A stretch of DNA of 7,922 bases from Planctomycetota bacterium (GTDB lineage: Bacteria > Planctomycetota > Planctomycetia > Planctomycetales > Planctomycetaceae): assembly GCA_013151585.1 (NCBI GenBank), contig JAADHY010000588.1:1-7922 (forward strand), read 5' to 3'. Under the pieces are notes generated by a model that saw nothing but the letters and a program-made list of their open reading frames with translations, was not told the origin of the DNA and searched no databases. A program made the translations under genes and the position numbers. This document shows positions 7,571 through 7,922 of this stretch, one piece after another (within the stretch, counting starts at the first letter, position 1; each line of letters opens with the position of its first letter).

Positions 7571-7805
7571 GCGACGCTGGCAGCGGCGCCCGCAAGGTCC
7601 GGTCAAAGCAGAAGGCCTTCTTGAGTTACGGCCGATCAACAGCGGGACCACGTTAAGCCTTTCAGCGATCTTCCATCGGCAAAACGTCATCGCAACCGTT
7701 TCACACACGACAAAACCGATGTGGAAAGATGAGGACGCTCAGGGCCGACTTCGGCAGGGCCTGTTCATAGAAGGGCGTCATTCCGGCTGCCTTTCGACGG
7801 ATGTC

Positions 7806-7835
7806 TTCGCACCTGGGGACGGAAAGCGGTACAAT
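7806..7835 (+). promoter_or_regulatory. Sigma70-like promoter candidate for the last gene
   Basis: TTCGCA (7806-7811, four of six bases of the -35 consensus) and TACAAT (7830-7835, five of six of the -10 consensus) are separated by 18 bases. Transcription would start near 7842, giving a leader of about 33 nt before the ATG at 7875. It is well placed for the partial gene downstream. Confidence 0.45.
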
Positions 7836-7874
7836 GAGGCTGTGGGCCGGAAGCTGGTTGGGGGAAATCGAATC

Positions 7875-7922
7875 ATGGCACAAATCACATCTTCGAACGT
7901 CAAGCCATTAGTCCAGCGGCTG
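7875..7922 (+). CDS. Start of an unidentified protein (cut by the window end)
   Basis: Only 16 codons are present, beginning MAQITSSNVKPLVQRL. GGGGGA (7860-7865) lies nine bases before the ATG, and a sigma70-like promoter sits at 7806-7835, so a real gene start is likely. The frame is open to the window edge. There is too little sequence to name a family. It has its own promoter candidate and lies about 600 bp beyond the chelatase gene, so it is probably not part of that operon. Confidence 0.5.
   Translation, partial: MAQITSSNVKPLVQRL

Larger units (their letters stand above)
7266..7874. other. Intergenic region after the operon
   Basis: About 600 bp without a supported gene. The open frames on both strands are short, lack ribosome sites and translate to Arg/Ser-rich sequence; some simply read through the hairpin repeat. 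The region contains that repeat (7304-7351), a strong stem-loop (7546-7570) and, at the right edge, a promoter for the next gene. No classical terminator with a T-tract follows the chelatase stop; the tandem hairpins beginning about 40 bp downstream are the best candidate 3'-end structure of the operon mRNA. Confidence 0.6.

Noticed and set aside
7442..7624. Plus-strand 60-codon open frame in the 3' intergenic region
   Set aside because: It is Arg/Ser-rich, spans the stem-loop at 7546-7570, and shows no recognisable family.
7247..7708. Minus-strand 153-codon open frame
   Set aside because: It reads through the double-hairpin repeat and non-coding DNA and overlaps the chelatase stop; its composition is that of spurious translations of such repeats.

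Overview
The window looks like a piece of a GC-rich planctomycete chromosome. The strongest marker is a minus-strand DUF1559 prepilin-like protein with an N-terminal FTLIELLVVIAIIAIL methylation motif and a C-terminal H-X9-DG signature. This family is hugely expanded in Planctomycetota. A double-hairpin repeat near the 3' end is of a type I associate with planctomycete intergenic DNA (from memory, not searched).

Layout: 1-527 holds no gene I can support, though there are faint traces of a decayed small lipoprotein. 528-1493 (minus) is the DUF1559 gene. 1494-1853 is a 360-bp divergent intergenic region with an AT-rich promoter-like core and an inverted repeat. 1854-7265 (plus) is a tightly packed three-gene operon: a MotA/TolQ/ExbB proton-channel protein, a DUF2149 protein, and a very large CobN/BchH/HmuS-family chelatase. 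The first two genes overlap by ATGA, and the third starts inside or just after the second. 7266-7874 is non-coding, with the hairpin repeat, another strong stem-loop and a sigma70-like promoter. The first 16 codons of a further gene start at 7875 and run off the window.

The operon is the point of interest. The large protein has the hallmark motifs of the CobN/ChlH superfamily, but it also carries an N-terminal signal or anchor and a C-terminal transmembrane helix, so its catalytic body should lie in the periplasm. No AAA+ partner (CobS/CobT or ChlI/ChlD type) is present. Instead it is co-encoded with an ExbB-like channel and a DUF2149 protein whose single helix starts with an Asp placed much like the proton-carrying Asp of ExbD/TolR. 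The same trio (CobN-like HmuS, MotA/TolQ/ExbB and DUF2149-type proteins) occurs, as I recall, in Bacteroidota hmu haem-uptake loci and in some archaeal and bacterial clusters labelled cobN. My inference is a membrane-anchored tetrapyrrole chelatase or dechelatase driven by the proton motive force, here in a planctomycete. The substrate (haem, another metalloporphyrin or a corrinoid) cannot be read from the sequence.
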